A DNA stretch of 64,000 bases. Origin: Rhodobiaceae bacterium (GTDB lineage: Bacteria > Pseudomonadota > Alphaproteobacteria > Parvibaculales > Parvibaculaceae). The first letter of the stretch is position 1. Every line of letters begins with the position of its first letter. The notes under the pieces are model-generated. The model did not search any database. It had not been told where the DNA came from and worked only from the letters and a program-made list of their open reading frames with translations. The stretch lies in assembly GCA_003330885.1 (NCBI GenBank), contig CP030277.1:3770001-3834000 (forward strand), read 5' to 3'. Shown here in pieces: positions 16,940 through 25,859 of the stretch. The position numbers were made by a program, and so were the translations under genes.

Positions 16940-17635
16940 GTGAGGACTGAGGAAAAACGTCTCAAAATTTGTGGCGAGACCGTCCAGCCCCTTGTCGAAG
17001 GAGCGCTCTACTGGCCGTCTGAAGACTGTCTCATCGTTGCCGACCTGCACTTTGAGAAAGGCTCGTCCTACGCTGCCCGCGGTGTCCACCTGCCGCCCTA
17101 TGACACGTCGGCGACATTGACCCGTCTTGAAGAATTGGTGGCCCGGCTGAAGCCCGCCTCCGTCATCGCGCTCGGCGACAGTTTTCATGATGGTGAGGCC
17201 CGCGCGCGAATTGCGCCCGCTGACGCGGCTCGCATTAACAACCTCACCACTGCTTGCGTATGGACCTGGATTGCGGGAAACCACGATCCCTTGCCCGAGG
17301 GGTTTGGGGGAAGCATTGCGGAGGAAGTGCGATTTGGGTCGTTGACCTTTCGTCATGAGCCGGCACCCGCGCCGGCGACAGGAGAAATCGCTGGTCATTT
17401 GCATCCCTGCGCCGTTGTCCGCGTGCGCGGCCGCCGCTTGCGACGGCGCTGTTTTGCCTGTGACGGCACGCGCATGATCCTGCCCGCATTCGGGGCCTAT
17501 ACGGGTGGCCTCAATGTGTGTGATGTGGCTTATAGCGACCTTTTCGCGGGACGCGATTTTCATGCCTGGATGATGGGTCGGGATCAAATAGTGCCTGTCG
17601 CCGCCAGCAAACTGATCCCAGATCGAAACCTTTAA
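16940..17635 (+). CDS. pdeM: Ligase-associated DNA damage response endonuclease PdeM
   Basis: A calcineurin-type metallophosphoesterase of about 231 residues. Metal ligands are visible in order: V-A-D-L-H-F-E-K-G (about 33), L-G-D-S-F-H-D (about 78), G-N-H-D-P (about 113) and G-H-L-H-P-C (about 150). PdeM proteins are described as DNA-processing nucleases working with the Lhr-type helicase. The frame is also open from a TTG at 16901 inside the helicase gene, but the GTG at 16940, 13 bases after the helicase stop, gives the usual family N-terminus. Either way the two genes are one transcript. It ends convergently with the DUF3429 gene. Confidence 0.88.
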   Translation: MRTEEKRLKICGETVQPLVEGALYWPSEDCLIVADLHFEKGSSYAARGVHLPPYDTSATLTRLEELVARLKPASVIALGDSFHDGEARARIAPADAARINNLTTACVWTWIAGNHDPLPEGFGGSIAEEVRFGSLTFRHEPAPAPATGEIAGHLHPCAVVRVRGRRLRRRCFACDGTRMILPAFGAYTGGLNVCDVAYSDLFAGRDFHAWMMGRDQIVPVAASKLIPDRNL

Positions 17636-18111
17636 GCGATCACCAGCCGGACAAGGCTTGCTATGAGAGCCGCGCACACGAAAAAGGTGAGTTGCAACCG
17701 GAGCGGTTGATACCAGTCTGGTGCCTCACCGGACCTGACTGCTCGAAAATCAGAAATGGCCTGGGCGACGAAAAACAAAAAGAAGACAACAAGGGCAGCT
17801 TCGGCAGGTCCAAAGAGGGCAATCCACGCGACGACAGGCGGCACGACAGACAGCGACAGCTCCCGGGCAAGTCCTTCAGGTGCTCGGCGTTTGAAGTGCC
17901 CCAAACGTTGCATCACCGACCCCCAACGAATGCCGCCAAGGAAGGAGAGAATGATCGCTGCATACACAAGCTGAGCCTGCAGCGCGGTCTGTCCCATTTC
18001 AGACGGCCACATGGTCCATATGACGACGCTGGTTCCTACAAAGGGAATGACGCCGCCATACCCCAGGAGCTGAGCGCTGCGCGGCATTATTGGGGCGGGT
18101 TTATCGCTCAT
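17632..18111 (-). CDS. DUF3429 membrane protein
   Basis: A 159-residue protein with five hydrophobic segments. The signature L-G-Y-G-G-V-I-P-F-V near residue 16 and the F-L-G-G-I-R-W-G segment near residue 59 match DUF3429, an uncharacterised inner-membrane family common in proteobacteria. The ATG at 18111 is chosen because it overlaps the ccdA-like stop codon in an ATGA arrangement, giving translational coupling. It overlaps pdeM by 4 bases at its 3' end, in convergent orientation. Confidence 0.82.
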   Translation of the reverse strand: MSDKPAPIMPRSAQLLGYGGVIPFVGTSVVIWTMWPSEMGQTALQAQLVYAAIILSFLGGIRWGSVMQRLGHFKRRAPEGLARELSLSVVPPVVAWIALFGPAEAALVVFFLFFVAQAISDFRAVRSGEAPDWYQPLRLQLTFFVCAALIASLVRLVIA

Positions 18112-18875
18112 CCGAGCTCCGCGAGCCATGGCGCGACCTCTATCATGTAAATGGCAATCGTCTCTAACGTGCCGAACGCAATCAACAGGCCGGTGCCAAT
18201 CAGGAGAACACCTGCTGCAATCTCAACTTTCGGCAGATGTCTTCTGAACCCGGCAGAGAAACGAAGGAATGCTTGAACCGCAAGTGCGGCAGCGATGAAG
18301 GGAATGCCAAGCCCCGCCGAGTAGACGGCCAATAGGGCGACCCCATAGCCCAGGCTCTCTTGTGAGGCGGCGATGGTGAGAATGGTTGCGAGGATGGGGC
18401 CGATGCAGGGTGTCCACCCAAACGCAAAGGCCAGACCTACCAGGTATGGCATGCCGATGCGCGGTACAAAGCCGCTCCCGCTGTCGGGCGTGAAACTCGG
18501 AAGAAAACGGACGTCACGGTTAAGCAACGCGAACCGAAACAGTCCGACATAGTGGAGTCCGAGGATGATGATGATTACACCAGCGACCTGCCCAAGGATG
18601 ACCTTATGGGCCAGCAGAAACGGACTGATGGCGCCCGCTGAGGCACCCAACATAATGAAGACTGTGGAGAACCCAGCGACGAAGGCAAGCGAGCCCAAAA
18701 GCACCCGTCGGGCGATGTCGTTTGAGGGCTTGTCGATCTCATCGGTCAGCTCATCAAGAGAGGCACCTGCCACAAAAGAAAGATAGGCAGGAACGAGAGG
18801 CAGCACACACGGTGACAGGAAGCTGATGATCCCGCCAATAAGTGCCGCCGCAAAGCCTGCGTCAACGCCGTCCAT
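18108..18875 (-). CDS. ccdA: Cytochrome c biogenesis protein CcdA family
   Basis: A 255-residue membrane protein with six hydrophobic segments. It carries the paired thiol motifs of CcdA/DsbD transmembrane domains: S-P-C-V-L-P-L-V-P with Cys23 in the first segment and F-G-W-T-P-C-I-G-P in the fourth. CcdA passes electrons from cytosolic thioredoxin across the membrane to periplasmic thiol proteins, for example for cytochrome c assembly. The ATG at 18875 is preferred to an upstream TTG. It is coupled to the DUF3429 gene. No other cytochrome c maturation gene is nearby, so the partner is unknown. Confidence 0.92.
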   Translation of the reverse strand: MDGVDAGFAAALIGGIISFLSPCVLPLVPAYLSFVAGASLDELTDEIDKPSNDIARRVLLGSLAFVAGFSTVFIMLGASAGAISPFLLAHKVILGQVAGVIIIILGLHYVGLFRFALLNRDVRFLPSFTPDSGSGFVPRIGMPYLVGLAFAFGWTPCIGPILATILTIAASQESLGYGVALLAVYSAGLGIPFIAAALAVQAFLRFSAGFRRHLPKVEIAAGVLLIGTGLLIAFGTLETIAIYMIEVAPWLAELG

Positions 18876-18977
18876 TATCCTACCAACTCCCGTGCCCAAA
18901 CCAATCTTATCTGTTGGTCTTGCGTGACACAGTTTGCGACAATGCTCAAGGAACGCAAGTTCACTTGGCAGTGAGGG

Positions 18978-19766
18978 TTAATCCTTGAAAATCAGCGTCG
19001 CAGCCCATCCCGCAAAGGTGGCAAAAACCACAGCAAAGATGCCGTAGAGCAGGGGCTGTTCGTGGGCAAAAGAGTAGATCGCCCGTTCCATCCCGCTTTT
19101 TACGATGAAGAGCGGGGTGGAGGCTGCATCCGATATCTGTCCATTCGAAACCAGGTAAACCTTTGCCGTATATAGGCCGTTGGGCACATTGGAAGGAATG
19201 TCGACGGTTGCGCGAAAGAGGGACCGGCCCAGGAAAGCCACACCGCTCGGCTCAGCACGATAGAGATTCTGGTTCTGCTTGTTCCTCAGCAATGCCTGCG
19301 AGAATACCTTCTGCTCGTCCTCAGAAAGAGATGTTTCAGTGCCTGTCGGCCCAAGCCCGGTTGCTGCGCCAAGGCCGATATGTCGCAGCCCCAGACCCTC
19401 GATGGTCCGGGTATCCATGGAGACTACGCGCGACAAGGGGCGCGTGCTTGAGACAGAGTAGAAGGACGGCACACGCTCAAACCGTACGGCATCATAATTG
19501 ATCCAGATACCGGCGATCCGGTCTTTGCGCCGAACAGTGACAGGGCCTTCAGGGCCGGTGACAACAACGACAATGTCGCGTTCGGTTGCAAGGTCTGTTG
19601 GGTCTTCGGCTTCGACCGCCCCAAAGATCAGGATCTCGGTGCCGGTAAAATTCGACCGGATCGAAATCTGGTGCTCTGACAGATCGGTGACCAACTGATC
19701 GGCTTGGACAGACCAGCTGGCGAAAATCGCCCAGAGAAAACTCAGAACTATTGCGGCGTTTCTCAT
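18978..19766 (-). CDS. TIGR02186 family periplasmic/membrane protein
   Basis: A 262-residue protein with a cleavable signal peptide (cleavage after about A-Q-A at 20-22), a periplasmic beta-rich body, and one C-terminal membrane segment (about 238-258) ending in a short cytosolic tail. The S-N-F-T-G-T-E-I-L-I-F-G-A segment near residue 38 is characteristic of the TIGR02186 family, which is regularly found beside a TauE/SafE exporter. Here the start overlaps the stop of that exporter by 4 bases, so both are produced together. A role as a periplasmic partner of the exporter is likely but not shown. Confidence 0.85.
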   Translation of the reverse strand: MRNAAIVLSFLWAIFASWSVQADQLVTDLSEHQISIRSNFTGTEILIFGAVEAEDPTDLATERDIVVVVTGPEGPVTVRRKDRIAGIWINYDAVRFERVPSFYSVSSTRPLSRVVSMDTRTIEGLGLRHIGLGAATGLGPTGTETSLSEDEQKVFSQALLRNKQNQNLYRAEPSGVAFLGRSLFRATVDIPSNVPNGLYTAKVYLVSNGQISDAASTPLFIVKSGMERAIYSFAHEQPLLYGIFAVVFATFAGWAATLIFKD

Positions 19767-20689
19767 GGAGCCGCTCCCGTTGTCAGGGAGAAGAGTTCAT
19801 CCGGTTCCACGACAAGGTCGAAGCCGAGCCGCAGGCCCACAAGAAGAACAATCAGACCGAGCAAGGCCCTCAACTGTTCACCGCGAAGCCGCTGTCCAGC
19901 GCGCGCGCCAAACTGAGCGCCAATCACGCCACCAAGGAGCAACAGAAACGCCAGCAAGATATCGACAGCCTGGTTCTCAACTGCGTGAAGAACGGTGACC
20001 AGGGCGGTCACAAAGATGATCTGAAAGAGGGACGTGCCAACAACAACATTGGTTGGCATGCGCAACATGTAGATCATCGCGGGTACCATGACGAAGCCAC
20101 CGCTAACACCCATGATGGCGACGAGGATGCCGACAAAGGTCCCGATCGCGATGGGAGGGATCGCGCTAATGTAAAGCTTTGAGCGCCGGAACCGCATTTT
20201 GAATGGTAGTCCGTGCATCCAACTATGGTGCGATCTGTTGGCTGACGCGGGGCTACGGCCTTGGCGAACGGCGATCAAAGCTCTGACGCTTTCATTGAGC
20301 ATCAAGCTACCAATCACGCCCAGAAAGAGAACATAGGAGAGCGAGATCATAAGGTCGACTTGCCCCAGGGCGCGCACATAGGCAAACAAATAGACACCCG
20401 CAACGGCACCCACAACGCCGCCGATCAACAGCACGCCCCCCATCTTGAAGTCGACGGCGCTGCGTCGCCAGTGCGCCACCACGCCGGAGATGGAGGAGGC
20501 GACCGTCTGGTTCGCCTGGGTTGCCACCGCGACCGCCGGTGGGATGCCGGTAAAGATGAGGAGAGGCGTCATGAGAAACCCACCGCCAACCCCGAACATG
20601 CCTGACAAAAAGCCGACAAGGCCGCCCATGCCCAATATCAGGAACACGTTTACGGGTAGCTCTGCAATCGGGAGGTATATTTGGAACAT
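19763..20689 (-). CDS. Sulfite exporter TauE/SafE family protein
   Basis: A 308-residue inner-membrane protein with about eight hydrophobic segments in two repeated halves. Each half begins with the glycine-rich motif of the family: G-F-L-S-G-M-F-G-V-G-G-G-F near residue 23 and F-V-G-I-L-V-A-I-M-G-V-S-G-G-F near 187. TauE/SafE proteins export sulfite or organosulfonates such as sulfoacetate. It is the first gene of a two-gene operon with TIGR02186. The sulfur substrate here is unknown; an alkylsulfatase-like enzyme at 50-52 kb is far away and need not be linked. Confidence 0.92.
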   Translation of the reverse strand: MFQIYLPIAELPVNVFLILGMGGLVGFLSGMFGVGGGFLMTPLLIFTGIPPAVAVATQANQTVASSISGVVAHWRRSAVDFKMGGVLLIGGVVGAVAGVYLFAYVRALGQVDLMISLSYVLFLGVIGSLMLNESVRALIAVRQGRSPASANRSHHSWMHGLPFKMRFRRSKLYISAIPPIAIGTFVGILVAIMGVSGGFVMVPAMIYMLRMPTNVVVGTSLFQIIFVTALVTVLHAVENQAVDILLAFLLLLGGVIGAQFGARAGQRLRGEQLRALLGLIVLLVGLRLGFDLVVEPDELFSLTTGAAP

Positions 20690-20763
20690 TCAACCAACCC
20701 GTCCAGATGCGGCATATTGGTGCAGATGGACGACAGACAATATCGTGTCATGCCGCCGATTGA

Positions 20764-23700
20764 TCACCGGACGTAGGCTTCCAGCGTGCTGAGAAGCTGT
20801 GCATCAACAGAGCCGCTAACTTCAAGTCCAGCGGTGCGTTGAAAGTCACTGATGGCATCTCGTGTGCGCGGGCCCATTAATCCGTCAGCAGGGCCTGGCT
20901 GGTAGCCAAGGTCCCGCAAAAGACGTTGCGCTTTGGCAATCTCTGCGCTTGCCTGTGGTGTGCTTGAGGCACCGCCGGTGCTTGTGAGAGACGCGTTACT
21001 CCAATTCCCAAGAGACGTTAGGTTGCCGTTCGCAATTGGATCGCCCCGTTTGGGCGTCCAGGTTTGCGCTGCAAGCTTAGCATCCACCAGAGTATTGGCG
21101 TCCATCTGTTCGGCAATCGCATCGCGCCGTGCAGCAGCACCTTCATCGCCATTCGCTGCAGCGACAGAGAACCACTTGAAAGCTTCCGGAAGGTCTTCGC
21201 TGACGCCAAGGCCGCGCTCAAAAAGAACAGCGACATTGTATTGGCTGTCGGCAAGGCCATGGTCTGCCGCAGCCAGGAACCATTGTCCGGCTTTGGCGAA
21301 ATCCTGAGGGACACCTTTGCCTTCAGCATAGATGACAGCCAGGTTGTGCATCGCTTTGACATTGCCAGCCTGCGCTGCGCTTTCGTACCAGCTACGTGCT
21401 TTCTCCATGTCCTGGGGAACGCCGCGGCCTTTCTCAAAAAGCGTCGCAAGCCGGTATTGGGCAATCGCCAGGTTCTGTTTGCCTGCAAGCTCAAACCAAT
21501 AGGCTGCCTGGCCATAATCCTGCGGAACACCGCCGCCACGCGCATAGCGCAAACCCACTTCATATTGTGCAGCTGGGTTGCCGGCAGCAGCAGCGCTGCG
21601 AAGGGCGTTGCGTGTACCAGTTGGCGCCTGTGTGACCGGCGTTGTCGGGGCTGCCGCCACAGGCGGCATATCCGCGCTGTTGGGAACGATGGCCCGCGGT
21701 GCTGCAGAGGCCGGTGTGCGGGGCTCTGGAAGCGGCTCGGGGGCAGGGCGTTCATCGACAGCAAGTGAAGGCGTGGACGCTGGAACGGCAGCCGCATCTG
21801 CGGTCCCAGCATCCTCCGGAATGGCCTCCGGAATAACAGTCAAATCTTCCAGCGGTGCCACAGTGTCGGGCACAGTCGCGTCGGGCACGGCAGCTAGATC
21901 GTCAATGAGGCTGTCGCCAGGGGCAGGCTCATCGAGAATAACGTCAATATCGTCGCCAGGAGCCTCAGGTGTGGAGGGTGCGACAAGCCAGTTGACCAGT
22001 GTCAGAACGACGATGAGAGCAACGACTGCGCCGCCGATAATTATGGCGAGGCGTTTGCCGCGGCCTTCTTCCTGATCTTCAAAGGCCGCATAACGGTCAG
22101 ATTGCTCACCAAAGCCCAGGCTCGCCGTGTCACCTGTTTGATGGGCTGACTGAGCAGCCCGTCTGGCGGCAGCGATGAAATCACGCGCAGCCTTCTTTTC
22201 GTTCATGACCGGCGGTTCCGCTGGCGCAGCAATGGGCGGCTCAAGCGGAGGAGGTGGTGGAAGATCGCCAGGTGCAGCTGGTCCGATACTTGGCGGTGGC
22301 GGCACGTCTGAAAGGGGTGGTGCCGGCGCATCAAGCAATGGTGATGGCGGCCGTGGCGCATCGGCCATGGGTGCGACTGGCGCTGGTGGCTCATCTGCTA
22401 CCGGTGGCATGGACGGCAAAGGCGGTCCCGATGACGGGATCGTCACAGGCGATTTCAGAAGATGATCAGGCGCGCGCTCGGCAGCAAATCCAGGCGGCGG
22501 CATGGGCGCACTGGAAAGCGGCGGGGCAGGCATGCCCGCGAGACCCGCACCGACGGCAATAGTTGGGGAAAGTGGAAGACCCGCACCGGATTCGATGCTC
22601 TCAATCCGCTCATTCACCTGCGCGACCATGGACTGAACAGTTTCACGCGTTGCCGCATTGCGCTGCTCGGTCGCGTTCATGGTCTGCGCAAGTGAGGAAA
22701 GTGCTTGCTCAACCGAACTGGCGGTTTCCAGAGCACGCGTTTCGCTATCGGTGACCCGAGAGACGACCTGCTCCAGGCGTCCATCGAGCTGCTCCATGAC
22801 TTGCGGTACGATATCATCGGCCCGCACTTGAGTTTGCTCAAGTCTATCAACGAAAGCCGTTAGGCTGCCTTCAAGCGTTTTGATGGCGTGGGCGCTTTGC
22901 GCCTCAGAATGGTCGATCCGACTATTCATCTTCTCGATCGCGGACTGCAGTTCTGCCATCTGGGCGCGCTGATTGTCGGAATCGAGCTTGTTCGAAACGA
23001 TCTGAACGGCTTCTTCCACCGCTTGCCTGCGGCCTTGTTCCGCGCTGGCATTTGCCGCATGGAGCGCCTGTTCCGTTTCAGCCATTCGCTCAGAAAGGTT
23101 TTGTAGCGTATTGCCGAGCGCATCCGTTTTCGCCCGTTCCTGATCAAGCTTCTTTGCTTCCTCAGAATTGTCGACCCGATCTGCAAGCTCGGAGAGAAGG
23201 TGCCGCATCTCTGCGAATTTTTGCTCGCTTTGACTGTCGACAGTCTCGAGATGATCGACCACGGCATTCATGGTCTTTTCAAGGGTCTGAAAGGCGAGCC
23301 GGTCGCCTGTGTTCTTGGCGAAGGGAAGGCGTGCTTTTTCAGCCGCCTCCAGGCGGTCCGTGAGCTGTTGAACTTTGCGTTCCATGCCAGAGTCGGCCCC
23401 GCTGCCGACACCGCCTGAAGCGATGAGCTGCTCGGAGGACTCAATCCTGCCAGCAAGCGAGTCCAGCGATGTTTCGAGAAGCCGCTCGTTTGAATCGATG
23501 CGGCGAACCAGATCGCGTACCGCCTCTGTCACCGGCGAAAGGTCAACTTGTGGCTGTGCCGGTGCCGCCGTGAAAGCAGCGGGCTGCATATTCGGTTGCA
23601 TATAGGGTGTGCCAGCCGGCGGTTGTGGCTGGCTTGAGGCAGCGTCCAGATTTCCGTAATTTTGAATGGCGGCGTTGATGTCGTCGGTGCCGCTTTCCAT

Positions 23701-23817
23701 GATCACTTGGTTCAGCCAGGCACCCAGCGTCACGCCTGCCCTGCGAGCAGCCTGTTTGGCTGCTTCTCTGGCTTCGGGCTCAATGCCCTTAACGCTCCAA
23801 GGAACCCCCGGTCTCAT
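20764..23817 (-). CDS. podJ: PodJ-like polar organelle / Sel1-repeat protein
   Basis: A 1017-residue protein with five clear parts. Residues 1-40 (M-R-P-G-V-P-W-S-V-K-G then a basic amphipathic helix) match the cytosolic start of alphaproteobacterial PodJ-like proteins. About 90-415 is coiled coil, and 420-555 is rich in proline and alanine. A membrane segment lies at about 586-610. The periplasmic part has four Sel1/TPR repeats (about 740-905) and a C-terminal peptidoglycan-binding domain (about 955-1015). In Caulobacter PodJ organises the flagellar pole and its periplasmic part binds the wall; a similar polarity role is likely here. Confidence 0.85.
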   Translation of the reverse strand: MRPGVPWSVKGIEPEAREAAKQAARRAGVTLGAWLNQVIMESGTDDINAAIQNYGNLDAASSQPQPPAGTPYMQPNMQPAAFTAAPAQPQVDLSPVTEAVRDLVRRIDSNERLLETSLDSLAGRIESSEQLIASGGVGSGADSGMERKVQQLTDRLEAAEKARLPFAKNTGDRLAFQTLEKTMNAVVDHLETVDSQSEQKFAEMRHLLSELADRVDNSEEAKKLDQERAKTDALGNTLQNLSERMAETEQALHAANASAEQGRRQAVEEAVQIVSNKLDSDNQRAQMAELQSAIEKMNSRIDHSEAQSAHAIKTLEGSLTAFVDRLEQTQVRADDIVPQVMEQLDGRLEQVVSRVTDSETRALETASSVEQALSSLAQTMNATEQRNAATRETVQSMVAQVNERIESIESGAGLPLSPTIAVGAGLAGMPAPPLSSAPMPPPGFAAERAPDHLLKSPVTIPSSGPPLPSMPPVADEPPAPVAPMADAPRPPSPLLDAPAPPLSDVPPPPSIGPAAPGDLPPPPPLEPPIAAPAEPPVMNEKKAARDFIAAARRAAQSAHQTGDTASLGFGEQSDRYAAFEDQEEGRGKRLAIIIGGAVVALIVVLTLVNWLVAPSTPEAPGDDIDVILDEPAPGDSLIDDLAAVPDATVPDTVAPLEDLTVIPEAIPEDAGTADAAAVPASTPSLAVDERPAPEPLPEPRTPASAAPRAIVPNSADMPPVAAAPTTPVTQAPTGTRNALRSAAAAGNPAAQYEVGLRYARGGGVPQDYGQAAYWFELAGKQNLAIAQYRLATLFEKGRGVPQDMEKARSWYESAAQAGNVKAMHNLAVIYAEGKGVPQDFAKAGQWFLAAADHGLADSQYNVAVLFERGLGVSEDLPEAFKWFSVAAANGDEGAAARRDAIAEQMDANTLVDAKLAAQTWTPKRGDPIANGNLTSLGNWSNASLTSTGGASSTPQASAEIAKAQRLLRDLGYQPGPADGLMGPRTRDAISDFQRTAGLEVSGSVDAQLLSTLEAYVR

Positions 23818-24017
23818 CGAATCACTATGCCCGTTAACGATTCAGGACTGTATCGACCACGTGATTCTGTGTAAACCCGGCGACCATCCACAATATCTGG
23901 ATTCTGTACGCCATTTCCGCGGGTTAGGCGGTGCGAGTTGTCACGAATGCGTAATCGATCTTGCTAAAGCCTTATCAAGCAGGGTTTTGGTAAACGCGGG
24001 GTTAACTTTTGGGGTCT

Positions 24018-25106
24018 TCAGGGCTGATTTTTGACTCTCAGCCTCAACATTTCGCGTTCTGAAGCATTTGCGTAGATGACGGCCTTGGACCTATAGGACG
24101 AGTATGAGGCGTGGATGCGACGGCAGAGCTCGTTGGCTTCCGACAGATCCTTTAAAACCCCGTCAGAAGCCGTGCGCATCGCGGTGACTATATCTTTGGG
24201 CCAGGTGTGCACTGTGACGCCGAGATCATCCAGGGTCGCGAAAGCCTGAGCGTTGTAGAAAGTGAACTCCCCAAGGCTTTCAAGGGCTGCTGCGCCCGCG
24301 GCGGCTTGGACGATAGCTTGGAGGTCCTTGGGCAGCGCGCCAAAGGCGTCTTCATTCACAAGACACTCAAGAGCCGGGCCCGGCTCGTGAAACGCCGGCA
24401 GGTAATAGTGTTTCGCGACATCTGGTAGGCCAAAGGCAATATCATTCCAGGGGCCGACCCATTCGGCGGCATCAATCGTGCCTGACGTCATGGCGCCAAA
24501 TATGTCTCCCGGCGGCATGAGTGTGACCGTGACGCCAAGTTGTCTGAGTACCTCTCCGCCGAGACCCGCAATGCGCATCTTAAGGCCTTGCAGGTCATCA
24601 AGGGTTTTGATGGGCTCTCTGAACCAGCCGCCCGCCTGCACCCCGCTGGATCCGGCAAAGAAGGCCCGCACGCCAAAGGGGGCATAGGATTCGTCCCAAA
24701 GCGCCTGTCCGCCTCCAAAGGTGAGCCATCCAATGCGCTCATGAGCGGTAAGACCAAAAGGCAGGCCGGTAAAATAATTGAAGGCAGGGTCTTTGCCCGA
24801 CCAGAAGTGCGATGCGCCATGACCCATCTCTGCGGTACCTGACGATACAGCGTCAAATACCTCGAAAGGCGGGACCAGTTCGCCGGCGCCATAGACGGTA
24901 ACGGTCAGACGCCCGCCACTCATTTCGTTGATTTTCGCGGCAAGGCGATCAGCTGACGTGCCGACGCCTGGTGCCCCCTTTGGCCAGGATGTCACCATCT
25001 TCCATTCACGGCGCTCCTCGCTGCGGACGTCGCTGGCGCTAAGCGCCGTACCCGCGGCAGCGCTGGCAGCCAAAACCGCGCGACGGCTGATGTCTGGTTT
25101 GGTCAA
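24018..25106 (-). CDS. TRAP transporter solute-binding protein, DctP type
   Basis: A 362-residue periplasmic binding protein. The N-terminus (S-R-R-A-V-L-A-A-S-A-A-A-G) is a twin-arginine signal peptide, common in this branch. The body begins W-K-M-V-T-S-W-P-K-G, the usual start of DctP proteins for 2-oxo acids or similar carboxylates, and contains the conserved G-G-E-V-L-R-Q-L-G and W-V-G-P-W-N-D motifs. The only available start is a TTG. No DctQ or DctM membrane subunits lie next to it, so it is an orphan and must use a permease elsewhere. It follows the CAP lipoprotein gene by 16 bases. Confidence 0.9.
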   Translation of the reverse strand: MTKPDISRRAVLAASAAAGTALSASDVRSEERREWKMVTSWPKGAPGVGTSADRLAAKINEMSGGRLTVTVYGAGELVPPFEVFDAVSSGTAEMGHGASHFWSGKDPAFNYFTGLPFGLTAHERIGWLTFGGGQALWDESYAPFGVRAFFAGSSGVQAGGWFREPIKTLDDLQGLKMRIAGLGGEVLRQLGVTVTLMPPGDIFGAMTSGTIDAAEWVGPWNDIAFGLPDVAKHYYLPAFHEPGPALECLVNEDAFGALPKDLQAIVQAAAGAAALESLGEFTFYNAQAFATLDDLGVTVHTWPKDIVTAMRTASDGVLKDLSEANELCRRIHASYSSYRSKAVIYANASEREMLRLRVKNQP

Positions 25107-25122
25107 TGCGCGCCCCGATCAA

Positions 25123-25659
25123 TCAGTCGCTGAAGACTGCGACGACATAATAGGCATCGCCTTTTTGTGCGGTCCCAATTCCAACCTGTGTGTTGCGGGA
25201 CGCTTCGACGATTGTGCGGTGGCGTGGGCTGTTGCTCCAGGCATCGATGACCATAGCAGCAATCTGAGCATCACTCCGCCCAGCGGGAATCTGACCCATC
25301 CAAATAGTCTCGCCAATGCGCCGTTGGTAATCTTCATCAATCGCTAAAACCCGATCAACGGGGCCCTGGCCCTCTGGATTGTGGTGACCTGCATAGTCTC
25401 GGATTGCCATATCGTTCGCATGGACCGCTGCCGCACGCTGGAGCGTGCCATTTGTTACAAGTTGGCCGGTCGTTCGATACACATTTATGGCGCTGACCAC
25501 TGCGCGACCGAGCGGCGTGTCACTAACCGCCGTACTGGCTGCTTGCTGAGGCAGTCCAACGCTGCGAAGCGGCGCAGGTTCTCCGGGTCGACCGGAGGCG
25601 CACGCAGCTAAAAAGGCGCAGGCCAATGCAAGGCTGGCTATTGAATAGAGGCGCTGCAT
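25123..25659 (-). CDS. CAP/SCP-domain lipoprotein
   Basis: A 178-residue predicted lipoprotein: hydrophobic signal and lipobox L-A-A-C with Cys20. Residues about 50-175 form a CAP (cysteine-rich secretory, antigen 5, PR-1) domain, recognisable by A-V-H-A-N-D-M-A, G-H-H-N-P-E-G-Q-G near residue 95, I-G-E-T-I-W-M-G and the late S-P-R-H-R-T-I motif. Bacterial CAP domains are secreted, often metal-binding proteins with poorly known roles. A GGGAGA ribosome-binding site precedes the ATG. It is transcribed with the TRAP binding protein. Confidence 0.87.
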   Translation of the reverse strand: MQRLYSIASLALACAFLAACASGRPGEPAPLRSVGLPQQAASTAVSDTPLGRAVVSAINVYRTTGQLVTNGTLQRAAAVHANDMAIRDYAGHHNPEGQGPVDRVLAIDEDYQRRIGETIWMGQIPAGRSDAQIAAMVIDAWSNSPRHRTIVEASRNTQVGIGTAQKGDAYYVVAVFSD

Positions 25660-25744
25660 CAGAATCTCCCATGTTTCGAGGTTTCAATACTTAACCATCC
25701 AGTCCAACGAGGGGCAATAATCGCGGCTAACAGGTGCTTTCCCT

Positions 25745-25791
25745 TTACGTCAACGGAAAGTGTTGACGTTGACGTAAGCGTAAACTAGAGT
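25745..25791 (+). promoter_or_regulatory. MerR-type operator and promoter
   Basis: A perfect 11-base inverted repeat TTACGTCAACG (25745-25755) / CGTTGACGTAA (25767-25777) overlaps a good promoter: -35 TTGACG (25763-25768), 17 bases, -10 TAGAGT (25786-25791). Further half-sites TTTACG and CGTAAA surround it. The motif resembles the LiuR-type sites I remember from proteobacterial branched-chain and fatty acid genes. The regulator encoded 70 bases downstream is the obvious ligand. Confidence 0.65.
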
Positions 25792-25859
25792 CTGAGTCAC
25801 AAAAGAAAACCGCAGAAAACTGCGAATTTGATCCTTAATACCACCGGGAGTTTTCAGAC

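Noticed and set aside
16835-17677. 280-residue open frame on the minus strand opposite pdeM
   Set aside because: pdeM has all metal-binding motifs; the antisense frame has none and no ribosome-binding site.
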